Assembly: GCA_022393335.1 (NCBI GenBank)
Contig: JAJEKB010021085.1
Span: 1-64,000 of the forward strand
Direction of reading: 5' to 3'
Length of the DNA: 64,000 bases
From: Macrotrachela quadricornifera
Taxonomy: Eukaryota; Rotifera; Eurotatoria; Philodinida; Philodinidae
In this document: positions 49,558 to 62,414 of the stretch, in pieces
How the letters are laid out: each line of letters opens with the position of its first letter
How positions within the stretch are numbered: position 1 is the first letter of the stretch
Translations under genes and position numbers: made by a program
Notes under the pieces: generated by a model
What the model saw: only the letters and a program-made list of their open reading frames with translations
Told to the model about the DNA's origin: nothing
The model's database searches: none

Positions 49558-50043
49558 CTTTTCGTATGAGACTATTGCCAATCGATAGATCTTAGTATGT
49601 GATGAGAAAGTCTATTTGAGTTTGGCTTTTCAGTGTTTTTTTGTCGAGTTATGGTCATTTTACTTGATTATTCCCATATAATTTGATCATTTCTGGAGAA
49701 TGAATCATGAAATTTCGAGCTGAAATTTCATCTATGGTTGGACTTAACTCGTGATAAGAAATATTGTTAAAAATAAACATTTTTTTAACATGTAAATATC
49801 TCATTTAGGATACGTTGGTTTTAGCTCACTCTTTGAAAAGTTTCTGATATGTAGAAGCTGTAACTACAGATGAAAGTTCAGCTTAAAAGTTCACCATTCA
49901 ACCGTCCAGAAATCATAAGATCATATAGCAAAAATTGAGTAAAATGGTCATTTCACAACAAGAGACGATCAGAAAACTAAACTTAAATAAACTTTCTTCG
50001 CTACCCACTAAGGCCGATCGAACAGCAATAATCTCATGCGAAA
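49558..50043. repeat. Diverged inverted repeat, possible old transposon
   Basis: The left arm, about 49558-49745, and the right arm, about 49860-50043, match when one is inverted (for example TTTCGTATGAGACTATTGCC against TTTCGCATGAGATTATTGCT, and GATCATTTCTGGA against TATGATTTCTGGA). Identity is roughly 70-75 percent by eye, with a loop of about 110 bp. No clear target duplication. Probably a decayed foldback element. Confidence 0.5.
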
Positions 50044-53000
50044 CACAATTTGAAATTTCGAGACAAATTGTGTCATGAAAAGTTCTACAAAAAATGTTGA
50101 AACAAATCTCTACTAACATATTCTGATAAGTTTCCTAATAATCAAGATGAAACACCTACATATTAGTGCTACTTTCCATCGTATTTAAAATAATCGAAAC
50201 GTTTAGAAGACTTTTTATTATTTTACAATAGAAGTTTGATCATACAGCTTTTATAGAACTTTTGACGGGATACCTTTTGATAAAAATATCAAGATTTTAT
50301 CCTTTTCCAAAGCGAAAATATACGCAAAAAAAGTGTACAAATATTTTGGAACATATAATATATTGTTTTTTCAAGGTAATTATCATACTTGACAATAGTT
50401 TTTCTTAATATTACTCATATACGTATGAACTTTCAACATTCGTTTATTAATAGTCCAAATTTCAGTCTAAATATGCCAAAGACATTTCATTGTTTGGTTA
50501 TTTACTAGATATTCTATACATGTACATATTGTGTTTTTTCGAATCATTTCTATTTTTAGTGTACACTCAATATAATGGCATCAACTAAAGCATGATGAAA
50601 TATTATGGAAATAAATAGCACCATTTGGTCTATCAGTGTATATAGAGAGAAAGAATTTCCTCGAACTTCTTATAGTGTTATATAGAATCGGCATCATTAT
50701 ATCTGACATGCCCTAAGTAATTCATTTGACATATAATCTATGTCATATTGATTGTCAAGAGTAATTTCCTTTAAGTTTGTCATGTGTTGCACAACTCATC
50801 GGATTAGTTATAAAATAATTTTTAAAAATTTTATTTTCTATAGATTTTCAATAGAAAGGAACAAAAACATTTCTTGTTTCTTTTTTCACACTTTGAAATA
50901 TTTTTATTATGTTATCTAATACAAGAAAGATATCATGTCTTCATCATATTCTCAAAAATTCGCTTTTCTCTTTCTATATTATCCTATACATAAATACTGG
51001 TATTATTCAGTAAAATTTTTTTAACATATATCCTGCACTTCATAACCTTGTCAATTGGATTTTTTAATATATATACTTCAATAATTTTTTCTTCTTGATA
51101 AAATAATTAGAATCAACTATATTCATAAAAGAAATAGATGATGCATGCCTATTTTTTTTATTTCCGTTTGTCCTTGATGTGTGTCACTCTGTAGAATTGA
51201 TGTAGTTCTTTCCTAGAGAGATGTATTATTCGTTTCTATAACTATATATATATATATAATCATTTTCTTTTTCTATTGAAAATTTGCAATTATTTTAATC
51301 TAGAATATTTTATTTATCATGTCAACTAATATTAAAATGTAAAAACTTAAGTTGCATGAATAGAAAACTGTTTAAATCAGAAATGATACATTTATTCTCT
51401 AACATTATCACATTTTTTGCTTAATCAAGCATAAATTCAAATAATATCTTGTATATATATTCTAGGTGTAAGTAACATAGTATTATTGAATATTTTTCTT
51501 ACTAAGCAGTTTATAAAAAGAAAATCTTACACGATTAAAAAAGAAAGATATATTATAAAAGATAAAATATAGAAAAATTTAGTTATTTAACTGATGAAAA
51601 AATAGTATTTTATTTGAATAGATCATTTTTAATATTGGTTATGTTTAATTATAATTCAAGAGTTATAAATAGTTAATTATGATGCATGACTTTCTTCTTC
51701 TTTTTTTTTGTATACGTCTGATTTACACAATATAATTGATTATTAGTACATCTACTGGTGCATTTTATTCATCTAATTGAAAAATAACGTAGAAAAAAAA
51801 AGAAGAAGAATTTGAAAGTATAAGAAAGACATATAATAATAAAAATGATTTATGTTCTTATCACATAAAAAAAAAGATTAAACTTCAAAGATTATATCAA
51901 GAATCAAATGTTGCTCAATATTATTTCGATAAACGTCATATGGCATGTATCACAAAAAAAAAGAAGTTGATAAAAAAAAAAAAAAGATAATTCATTATAT
52001 GAATAAATTATAAAAGGAAACATTTCATCGTCTATCATGAGTAGAGATATGCATTGAACGTAATGTCTCTCATCGATTTTTCTTTATCTATCGTATTTAT
52101 CATCACCGTTGCTTTCACATAAGACATTTGTCCAAATTAGATCTCGCAATATAGATGAGTAAAAGGGTGTGTTGTGTTCATCATTATTTATCGTTTACGC
52201 TTGTATATATATATGATTTGTTGGTGAGCGTTAAATAAGCTTCGTCATTATTTATTCGAACAACATTCGATAGTGTATATGTCTGTCTAATAGTAATAAT
52301 TACTATATAGCAGGTCTTGTTTTTTCTCTTTCGAACATAAATTATCCTTTTAGATTTCTTGGTAAAATCGAAAAGTGGGTAAAATATGATCGATAAGATT
52401 CTTTTTCTTTTTCTTTTTCTCTTTACTGACTTCATCGAATAGATTTATCGACTTATGAGTATATTATTAAGTTTTACTTATCGTATATATATATATATAT
52501 ATATGAAAAACTATGTGACGACATATTGTGCAACTGATGGTCTTCATTTTTATGTCAGTCGGAAGTTAATAGGACATGGCAGTTAATGTCTAGACGGAAA
52601 TAAGCGAAGATTCTTTAATTCTCCTTTGGAGATTATTATTAACGTTATCAAGCATATTTTATATGCTTGATGTTGTGACTAAGAAGAGACAAGCACTCAT
52701 TTTGTCCGATGCCGTTAGCAAAAAAAAAAAGAGCCCATAAAAATGGCAATACGACATCCCTGTGGAGAGAAAAAAATCTAAGAGAGACAGAACGAGGAAA
52801 AGAGAAAAATGAGAGAAAGAAGAAAACAACAGCAGATTGAAGCAGTTGATGTAATACGTGCTTATGGATGAATTAGAAAGACAGTGAGGAAAAAATGTGA
52901 TAGTAGATTAGAGACATGAAGGGAGAAATATGACTCTGTCATACATAACTGCGTGATGAGTAGTAGGTCATTTATTGATATTATAGAAATAACAACAACA

Positions 53001-53352
53001 AATCCCTGCTGTTCATTTATCTTGTTTCATATTAATGTTAGTCATTTGTATAATTTGTAATCTGTTCCTTTCTTATTCTTTTTTTCTCATATACAGTTGG
53101 ATCACTATGTATTGAGTGAAGTTAATAATGACTGATCTTTATTTATTTACCAATAGAGAATATATCGGATGATCTGGTTTTTTTTCTTCTCTTTTGTATG
53201 CTGTTAGTTAAGATAAAACTATTGCATAGCTTAGTCGAACAAGTAAAACGTGACAGCGATAAACGGAATACTTAGGCTTATCAAAATGATAAATAAGACA
53301 AGATTTATAGCTCATAATAGATATATAAATTGTATAAATTTTTTTTTGTTTC

Positions 53353-53354
53353 AG
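53353..53354 (+). promoter_or_regulatory. Candidate splice acceptor before the ABHD13-like gene
   Basis: TTTTTTTGTTTCAG ends 28 bases before the ATG and no upstream exon is evident. Possible 5' untranslated intron or spliced-leader site. Confidence 0.4.
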
Positions 53355-53382
53355 ATTTCTTCTTTTCTTTTTATTGTTTATT

Positions 53383-54687
53383 ATGGGAAACTCTTTACCT
53401 CAATTAAATTCTCAACGATCAATAAAAACATCTGAAAATAGTTCACAATATTCAACGTTAAAAAAATCACGTAGTTTACGAGAATATACTCGTAGTACAT
53501 CGTTACTTACTAGTTGTATTAATAATACTAATAATCGAAGAAATATTTCATTATCAAGACCACGATCAATGGCACCAACTGATGCTGAAATAATTGATAT
53601 TCATGGTTTACATTGTGATATATCAACATCAAATTTAAATGAAGATGAAAATCAATTATTAAAACAACTTAATTATATTCATTCATGTGTACGAAAAGAT
53701 AAAGGTTTATTTGGTATGTAATTATATATTTATAAAACAAATAATAATATTTAATACTTAAATTTTTAATAAAAAGGTATGATAACAGAAAATTTACAAA
53801 GTAAACATATTTTTTCAAATGATGAACCAGAAAATACACATGTATTAGAACAAACACCAGATGATTATAATATGGATTATCAATCAATTTATTTACAAAC
53901 ACCTGATGGAGAATTTATACATGCTTATTGGATTTATCAAATAGGAGATGTTAATTCAACAATAACAATTTTATATTTACATGGTGCAGGTGGAAATATT
54001 TCACATCGACTTGAAGTTTTAAGACTTTTTTATGAAAATCTTCATTGTAATATTTTAATTATTGATTATCGAGGTTAGTATATACTGACAAAAGAAACAA
54101 AAAAAAAATCTCATTAAATTTATCTAATAATTATTCAATTATATCATCTAGGCTTTGGTAAAAGTTCGGGTTCACCATCAGAAGTTGGCCTTTATATTGA
54201 TGCTCAAACAGCATATGATTATCTAATATGTAAACAAAAAATTTTGCCAGAAAATATTATTGTTCTTGGTACAAGTCTTGGTGCATCTGTTGCTATTCAA
54301 CTTGTTAGTGATCCATTAAATCGTGTTAAACTTGCTATATTTGAAAATGCTTTTATATCTGTACCTGAAATAGCAAAATATTTTTTAACATATGCTAAAA
54401 GTGTTATTGGTGTAACAAAATCTATTGGTTTTGTATATTTATTTGATTCATTAACAAAAGTTCGACGTATAGAATGTCCATGTCTTTATTTAACAGGTTT
54501 ACTTGATCCTATTATTCCAACATGGATGTCAAATACTTTATATAATGAAACACGTTTATCAAGTAAACGTCATTTATTTGAATATCCATTTGGTAAACAT
54601 AATGATTTACCAATAATGACTGATTATTTTGAAAATATACAGTCATTTATTAATGAATTATCAATAAAGAAATCTGAACAAGAATAA
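53383..54687 (+). CDS. ABHD13-like alpha/beta hydrolase with N-myristoylation motif
   Basis: Three exons, 53383-53713, 53777-54073 and 54152-54687, give 387 aa. The hydrolase part starts near 145: YLQTPDGEFIHAYW, oxyanion-side LYLHGAGGNISHRLE, IIDYRGFGKSSGSPSE, nucleophile elbow GTSLG with Ser251, acid Asp328 in TGLLDPIIP, and base His359 in GKHNDLP. This matches the ABHD13 (Bem46) group of serine hydrolases. In place of the usual N-terminal membrane helix there is a 110-residue Ser/Asn-rich leader beginning MGNSLPQL, a good N-myristoylation start, suggesting a different way of reaching membranes. The nucleophile motif is GTSLG where vertebrate ABHD13 has GRSLG. Substrate unknown. Confidence 0.9.
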
Positions 54688-57600
54688 TCGGTGCTTAGAT
54701 AATAAAATTTATTCTTCTGTTGTCTCATGTATATTTTATGTGTTCATAATAATAAGAAAATGTGTGTCATTAATTGATTTGAAATTTTGTAAAAAAAAAA
54801 GACAAAATATCAAATAAATATCTATGCTTTTTGCTTATTAGATCATTTGAAAGGAAAAATATGCTTTAAATATTGTAATATGACAAATAGTCTAAATACT
54901 ACATCAGTATGTTTACATTATCATTGAGCTTATTATGTAAGATATTTTTCTTAAAGAATAAACATCTTGATGAAAATTATTCGATTACATTCTATTGAAT
55001 AATACTGATAAGATTACGTCAATCAATTTTCGAAATTTTGTGTTTACACTAATTAAATGATATTTGAATTCTAGTTGACTGTGATATGTAATGCGGAATT
55101 TTCAATGTCGATTATCAATAAATAGACATTATATGTCATTCATTACCACTGGAAATATAATACTGCACTAATTTCAAATTAAATCGATATGCTGTTAATT
55201 CATCAATCACAGTATCTATTGTACAACTAAAATATAGTGTACATGTATCACCCAGTGTTTAAATCGATTGTTCTAAGCACATATATTTCAAAAAAAAGTT
55301 CTTACAGACTATATTCTCATAATTCCTATTTTGAATTTTTTGATTTAGAATAATTTACAATATATTACTTCAAGTATATATCGCTATCAGCACTTATGAA
55401 ATGATTTCAACGAAACATATTCATCATTTTAATATTAATGTAAGTATGTGCTTGTGATGTGCAGTTTACGACAAATATAGCTTCTTTAAAAAAGAAATTC
55501 ATCTTGAGTTTTACTGACAAGATTATACACACTTCAAACAGGAAAATGAAAAAAATTCAAATTGAAAAATCAACTAATTTTCTTTTTAAAATATTTTATT
55601 GTCTCAAGATTACATAAAATATTAATTCAATCCATATTATATGAAACTATTATATTTTGATGCAGCATAAAACGTTGAATCTTTTAATAATAAATTCGAT
55701 TTATCGAGGACGTAATTAGCCTTCAAACCAATCATTTATGTGAGAGGTGTTTTATAAAGAGAAAACAGCATATTTGGTGAAAACATGTTCAGCATTAATT
55801 CGATTGAAAATCAATGAAATCTTCGACTATCTAGACTCTATTTATACTAGTTCGAAAGTATTTTTCACGAACTACAAAATCGTATAATTGGCAACTCTCT
55901 ATTTTCTTGGTCAAAAGAAATCTTCTGGATGGATATTTTGGAAAACAGTCGAGTAACGTTTATTTTGAGGCTATGGAAACACATAGTGGGACTTCCGACT
56001 CCGTAGAAGTACACTGATGCCCAACTTTGTTTATATTGGATCGATAGCGTGTTCCCCAGGCTGCAAAATAGTATATCTCTGAAGTATTAAATTTGTTCTT
56101 CAAAAGAATTCCAACAAGAAATGTTCTATGGAATAGGTCAAAATAGTACCTTTTCAGTCTGAAAAGGTACTATTTTGATAACATCTTTTACCATGTGAAA
56201 AATAAGCTGTCTATTGTTTCTGTAAGTTGCTGTGTGAAAGGTACTGTGAAGTGAGCTTCATGAAATTAAAGATCCACCAAGATATCTAAGTTTCCACAGG
56301 CATCATAATTCGAAATAAATTGGAGAATAAAATGTCTGAATATTATTAGTTTTATGACGAGTTGATATGCCGGTTTTTTCTGATTGAAGCTATATGTTTA
56401 CGTGGATATCCTGTTTGGTTAAGATGGATGACAGTTTTCAAAAATGGGAGAATCATTTATGAGAGAAGTAATAGTAATATAAACGATGAAGAATCAATGT
56501 TACCACTTACATCCATTTTCACTGTCCTTGAAGGCACTACCGTAATCATCATTATTTTGAATGACTTCTCTCTACGGAATGCAAACTTGGACATAAAGTA
56601 GCAGTTGACTAACCAAAAGAGGATGGTTGGAATAATTGCTTTCACCACAAGAAACATCAACAATTTGTCTTAAGGATTTTTTACATTAACAAAATGAAGA
56701 GTTAAGAGATACGTCATTTTGTAGCACACAAAAAAATGCTATCAAATCGAAAATAAGAGAGTCGGCCACCAACCTAATTTAATGGAAAACAAGGTTCAAT
56801 AGTATCATGCATGCTCAGGGTTTTCTACGAAAAATAATGTTTTACGAGTTTTGTTATCAGATAGATGAAGTGACACGTTTTGATTATATTTAAGGAAAGC
56901 TTTTCAAATGTTTTTGTCAGCGGGAAGCACACTTGACAAACATATGAAGATAAATCAACTTGATCAGCTAAAAATATTTTGTTTATCAAATGGGAATGCT
57001 TCATAAATATATTTTGAAAATAAATGTTCTTAGCGTAGTATTTCTCCTTATCTAATAATTTTGTCTTAAGGATGAATAATATTATAAAATAAGTCACTTC
57101 TTTTCGAAACGACTATCATCTCAACGATTCGATAGAATTTAATCTGATTACAGTTCATTATTTCAATAAATGGTCTATATACTGCTTTTCCACGAAGAGC
57201 GATTCAGATTTCTGTTCTAGTCTAGTGCCAAGAAATAAGCCGAATACCTTTGTACATCGATACAAACGACATCTGGTTTGATTGCTTTGAATGCCATTAG
57301 TCCTTTTATAAAATATTACCTTATCTTCCATCGTATACCATCTCTTGACAGTTATAATTCAGTCTCATGTTGATTTTTTTTTTCGTTTTTATGTTAACTT
57401 ATAAACGAAAAAAAAATATATGAAGTAGATTCGAATCAAGAGCCTTTATTTTCATACCATCAAAACAATACACATTTCTATATGGTGTCGATTTGCCATG
57501 CAATGACATGTAATTTCATCAGATTTAAATGATATAGAGCAGCTACTGTAATTTTTGCTTTCATCATTTTTTTTGCTATTTACTGAAGGCAAACGAATTG

Positions 57601-57741
57601 GTCTGTCATCATAAACTTAGAAATAATTGTCTTACATCATACCTTTATATTTGGAATACAGTATATAAGAAGCTAAAATTAACTAAAATAAAAATAAAAA
57701 TCTAATTCTATTCTTTCTGATCTTTGTAACAATTAAATAAT
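54688..57741. other. 3 kb AT-rich spacer
   Basis: Holds a perfect short hairpin at 56139-56177 and a T-run/A-run hairpin near 57370-57415. Frames at 56362-56601, 56457-56663 and 56825-57097 overlap each other on opposite strands and show no domain. No gene supported. Confidence 0.4.
56139..56177. repeat. Perfect 19 bp inverted repeat with one-base loop
   Basis: CAAAATAGTACCTTTTCAG, a single T, then its exact reverse complement. It is not at the end of any called gene, so a terminator role is unlikely. Could be a hairpin or the centre of a decayed element. Confidence 0.7.
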
Positions 57742-60461
57742 ATGTCTGAAGAAAAAAATATTGATCGTTCCGAAATGGAAAATTTACTAAAACGAAGATT
57801 TTTTTATGATCAAGCGTTTTCAATTTATGATGGTGTCTCTGGTCTATATGATTATGGTCCCGTGGGTTGTGCATTAAAAGCAAACATTTTAGCTCTGTGG
57901 CGTCGACATTTTATTCTAGAAGAACAAATGCTGGAGGTTGATTGTTCTATGTTAACTCCCGAACGTGTATTCAAGTAGATTTTTCATACAATATAAAAAG
58001 CATTTGTGTTATTTTTGCTTGTAGAGCATCAGGTCATGTTGATCGATTCGCAGATTATATGGTAAAAGATATTCAAACAGGTGAATATTTTCGAGTAGAT
58101 CATCTAATTGAAGGTAAATAAGAAGTTATATTTTCATTAAATTAGTTATTGTTTTCGTTTTATTGAAAAGGTCATCTTGAAAAATTGCTTGAAGCAAAAG
58201 ATATTCCAGATGCAAGAAAAGCCGAAATTAAACAATTATTACGAGAGGTAACTTTACGAAGAAACATTAAATGATCTAATTATTTCATTTAGGTTGGTAA
58301 TATGAATGCGATAGATATGCAAAAACTTATAACACAATATAATATAAAATCACCTAATAATAACAACGAACTTTCAGAACTTATTCCATTTAATTTAATG
58401 TTTTCAACTTCAATTGGTCCAACAGGGCAATTAAAAGGGTTAGTTTAATATTAATTAATATAATATATTTTAAAAATATTCAAATATTATTCTTAATCTA
58501 GTTATCTTCGACCAGAAACTGCTCAAGGCATGTTTGTTAATTTTAAAAGATTATTAGAATTTAATCAAGGTCAATTACCATTTGCGGCTGCTCAAATTGG
58601 TACTGCATTTCGAAACGAAATCTCACCACGATCAGGTTTACTTCGACTTCGGTACGTTATTGATATATTTTATAAATCATTTTAATATAAAAAATAACAT
58701 CTCTAATTCCACTCTTATTCTGTTTTAAAAAAAAGGAGTTTTGGAACATGGACATATTTGCTTAGAAAGATATGAAAATGAAATTTTTCTAAGCTTTTTT
58801 TTTTCTTTCTTTAGTGAATTTACAATTGCAGAAATCGAACATTTTGTTGATCCAATTGATAAGACTCATCCAAAATTTGAAACTGTTGCTGATCTTAAAA
58901 TTCAACTATATCCAGCTATTAATCAAATAGATAATAGACCAGTTGAATTGATTCGTTTAGATGAAGCTGTTCGTTTAAAAATAATTAATAATGAAACTCT
59001 TGCTTATTTTATTGGTCGAATTTATTTATATTTTATTAAAATTGGTATTGATAAAAATCGAATTCGTTTTCGTCAACATATGAATAATGAAATGGCTCAT
59101 TATGCAAGTGATTGTTGGGATGTAGAATGTAAAATAAGTTATGGTTGGATTGAATGTGGTGCTTGTGCTGATCGATCATGTTATGATTTAACACAACATA
59201 CAAAATTTAGTGGTCAACGACTTATGGCTGAACGTAAATTACCTATATCAAAACAAATTCAAATTAAAGAAAGAAGAATAAATGGTAAATTAATTGGTCA
59301 AATATTTCGTAAAAATACTTCAATAATAATTGAATATTTACAAAAATTATCTGATAATGAAGCTGATATTTTACATGAAAAACTTAATGAAAAGTATTTT
59401 TAAAAAAAAATTGTTTTTTAATAGAAATAATTACTTTATTTTATTATTTCTTTAGTAATCAAAATATTATTATTGATAACAAAGAATTTACTATTACAAG
59501 ACAAATGTTCATAGTTGAAACAAATGAGAAAATAGTACAAGGTAAATATTCTTAATTAATTCTAATAGATGAGCCTTTTTAACTCATTGTATAAACCTAT
59601 TATCTTTGTCTTTGAAATAAATTTTTTTGTCTCGGTACAAAATTTTAAAAAGTTTCCAACTCTACCCATCAAGATAAATAGATTTGAAAATGAATTTTAA
59701 ATTGAAGAGTAGAAACCGATTCGATTGTATCAAGTCATAGAATGGGATTAAAAAACAAGAACAAAAAATGTTCTATTTTTTCTAGTGGAAGAATATATAC
59801 CATCAGTTATTGAACCAACATTTGGTATTGGTCGGATATTGTATTCTATACTAGAACATAACTTTAAAATTCGTCCTGAAGATAATCAACGAAAAGTAAA
59901 TATTTTTCTTTTAGATATTTTTTAAGAACGTATCTGATTATTTTAGTATTTTACATTATCACCTTTAATTGCGCCATATAAATGTGCTGTTTTACCACTG
60001 AGTAATAATACAGAATTTCAACCATTTGTTAAACAAATCTGTAGGTTTTTTAATTTTATTCTGTAATGATAGCTTATTTTTTTTTCAATATATTTAGCTA
60101 ATCTTTTAACTCGTGATGGTATATCACATAAGATTGATACAAGTAGTAGTAATATTGGTAAACGTTATGCACGTTGTGATGAAATAGCTATACCATTTGC
60201 AATTGCAATTGATTTTGATACATTACAACAACCACATTCAGTTGCATTACGTGAATTAGATTCATTAAAACAAATTCGTATTAAAGTATATAGTTTCTTC
60301 TAGTTTTTTGAAACTTTTTAATAATTATTTATCTTTATTTTTAGATTGATGAATTAGTATCTGTTATTCAAGATCTTTCAACAGAAAAAGTAAATTGGAA
60401 TGAAATATTTGCAATATATCCTCAATTTACAGAACAACAAACTAAAAGATTAGACAGTTAA
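57742..60461 (+). CDS. GARS1: Glycyl-tRNA synthetase (alpha2, eukaryotic type)
   Basis: Eleven exons: 57742-57974, 58025-58113, 58171-58247, 58293-58438, 58502-58651, 58815-59393, 59456-59541, 59786-59895, 59947-60040, 60098-60285 and 60345-60461; 622 aa. Class II core: motif 1 region [16 protein letters not shown], motif 2 [15 protein letters not shown], then REFTMAEIEHF-like [29 protein letters not shown], and motif 3 [13 protein letters not shown]. The C-terminal anticodon-binding domain starts at about 510 ([28 protein letters not shown]). It charges tRNA-Gly. Human GARS1 has a mitochondrial presequence and a WHEP domain ahead of [11 protein letters not shown]; here only 16 residues precede it, so both are absent, unless an upstream exon was missed. 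Confidence 0.95.
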
Positions 60462-62414
60462 TAGTGAAATATATCATTCTTTTTTTTTCCATAATTAATT
60501 TTGAACTTTTTCTTTGACAATGAAATAAAAAATTGATGAAAATAATTGAATTGAAGAAATGAATAATAAAAATAATGATTCATCTGATGCACATAGAACC
60601 CAGCTGATGCCTATATAAAAACAGAAAAAAAAAACTAGAATAATAAACATATCGATGTATTTTTGGTTTAGACGTACGTTTGATTAATTTTTGGAAAAGA
60701 CAAAATAATATTTCTTCGTTTTTGATAAATGATTCTTATGTAATTGAATAATATATTGAAAAATAAGGTAGGATATATAGATAATTATTAATATATAATA
60801 TGATATTTTTTTGTTGGATAATAAATAAATAAGGAAATTTGTAAATTTTATGGATCTATATAGACCTTGAAACCTGCTGTTTCTTCTTGAGTCAAGGACT
60901 GTTTTTTTTTCTGCACAATTCTGCGCTTTCTCTGTTATGGTTTTTATTTATTCAAATACAACGAAAACATTTATAAAAAAATATTTTCAGATATCAATTT
61001 GTTTTTAAGCCAAAACTTTATCTATCTTGCAGGTCGTAGTAAACTATGTCTATTATAAAAAAGGTTTGTACTTATAATCTATTTTTAAACAGATCGAATG
61101 TTTGGCATAATGAGTATTAATGTTGGAATAAAATTGCAAATGTTTCATAATTGTAGTTTATCATGATAATATATTTATTTTTCATTTTCTTCTCATACTA
61201 AGAACATGTACCTAGAAGTATCACATATTGCTAAAAGAAAAAAACAAAAATAGAAATCTTTTATATATACAAAATATCTCAATTAACATAATTCATCATT
61301 AATATATGAAAAATATCTTAATATTAATATCGGTAAAGACTTCAGAATAGGAAGAAATATGAATATATTATCATAATAAGCTACAATTACATTACAACAT
61401 TAAAACACATTATGCTAAAAGTTTCCGCTCATAATTTCATATGAGCAGAACTATACGTGAGGAAAATCTTAACTGATTCAAATTTTTTCTAAAGAGCTGT
61501 GTAGAATATTCAAAAATAATTCAGTATTAATAATGACTTTAAGTATGATAGATACATCGTTCACAAAATGTTAAAGAATATAGTAGTTTTGTAGTCTAAC
61601 TTTAGTCATCTATAATTAATCATATAGAATACTATGCACTGTAAATTTAAAATATTAATAGTGTCTGTTATTTATCCAAGTGCGATTCGATTATTTGTGA
61701 TCATCCAACTTCTGAGAGTTTCAACAGTTATATTATTTAAATTTATAACAATCAAACTTGACTATATATTCATAAGTATTAAATGAAGTATAGCCTCTCA
61801 GAGAGAAAAAAATCTAATCGCTGGATGATGCTCAAAATTTTTTTAATTTTCTGTTAGTGTATAAACAGCGATATAAAATGTGTTCTAATATTTATATATA
61901 TATGTGTAATTCAACTTAGCTTATAATGTTTATAGAGAGAAGATTGTACAAAGTATTAATACAAATATCGTAATACCTCTTCCTTTATATGAAATTATAT
62001 TAGCAACGATTTCAGATTGATTCCTAGAGGTAAAATAATACTTTATGTTTTAATCGTTTGCAATAGGAAATGTTTTACATAAAAAAAAAAGGAAATCTAT
62101 CATAATAAAAACTTTTCTCAGATTTTATGCAAGGAATAAATACATTGAGCGGTTTCAATAACTCTTTTACACACTCGTGAAGTACACTAAAAAAAGCTTT
62201 CAAGAAAATCGAGCAATAAAAATCGAATAAATATTCATGACATATAAAGAGTATCATTAAAGATGAAAGAATCATTATTGTATTCAACATTTTTTCTTTT
62301 CCTTCATATAATAGAACGATATTTTGATATAACAAATGTCATTCATTTTTTATTGAATTATTCTAGAAATTAACATTGATCAACAATAAAAATAAACGAT
62401 TAGAATCATCACAA
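60462..62414. other. AT-rich spacer
   Basis: No gene, RNA or clear repeat recognised. A TTCTAG acceptor-like site at 62361-62366 precedes the next coding exon, and the downstream frame is open back to it. Confidence 0.4.

Larger units (their letters stand above)
48711..53382. other. 4.7 kb AT-rich spacer
   Basis: Contains a diverged inverted repeat (49558-50043), TA simple repeats near 51242-51258 and 52485-52504, a CATATTTTATATG-type hairpin near 52653, and purine-rich DNA near 52770-52830. No coding exon was found; open frames at 49913-50119 and 52184-52435 are not convincing. Confidence 0.4.

Noticed and set aside
56362..57097. Overlapping open frames on both strands
   Set aside because: No domain, no consistent splice model, and mutual overlap on opposite strands.
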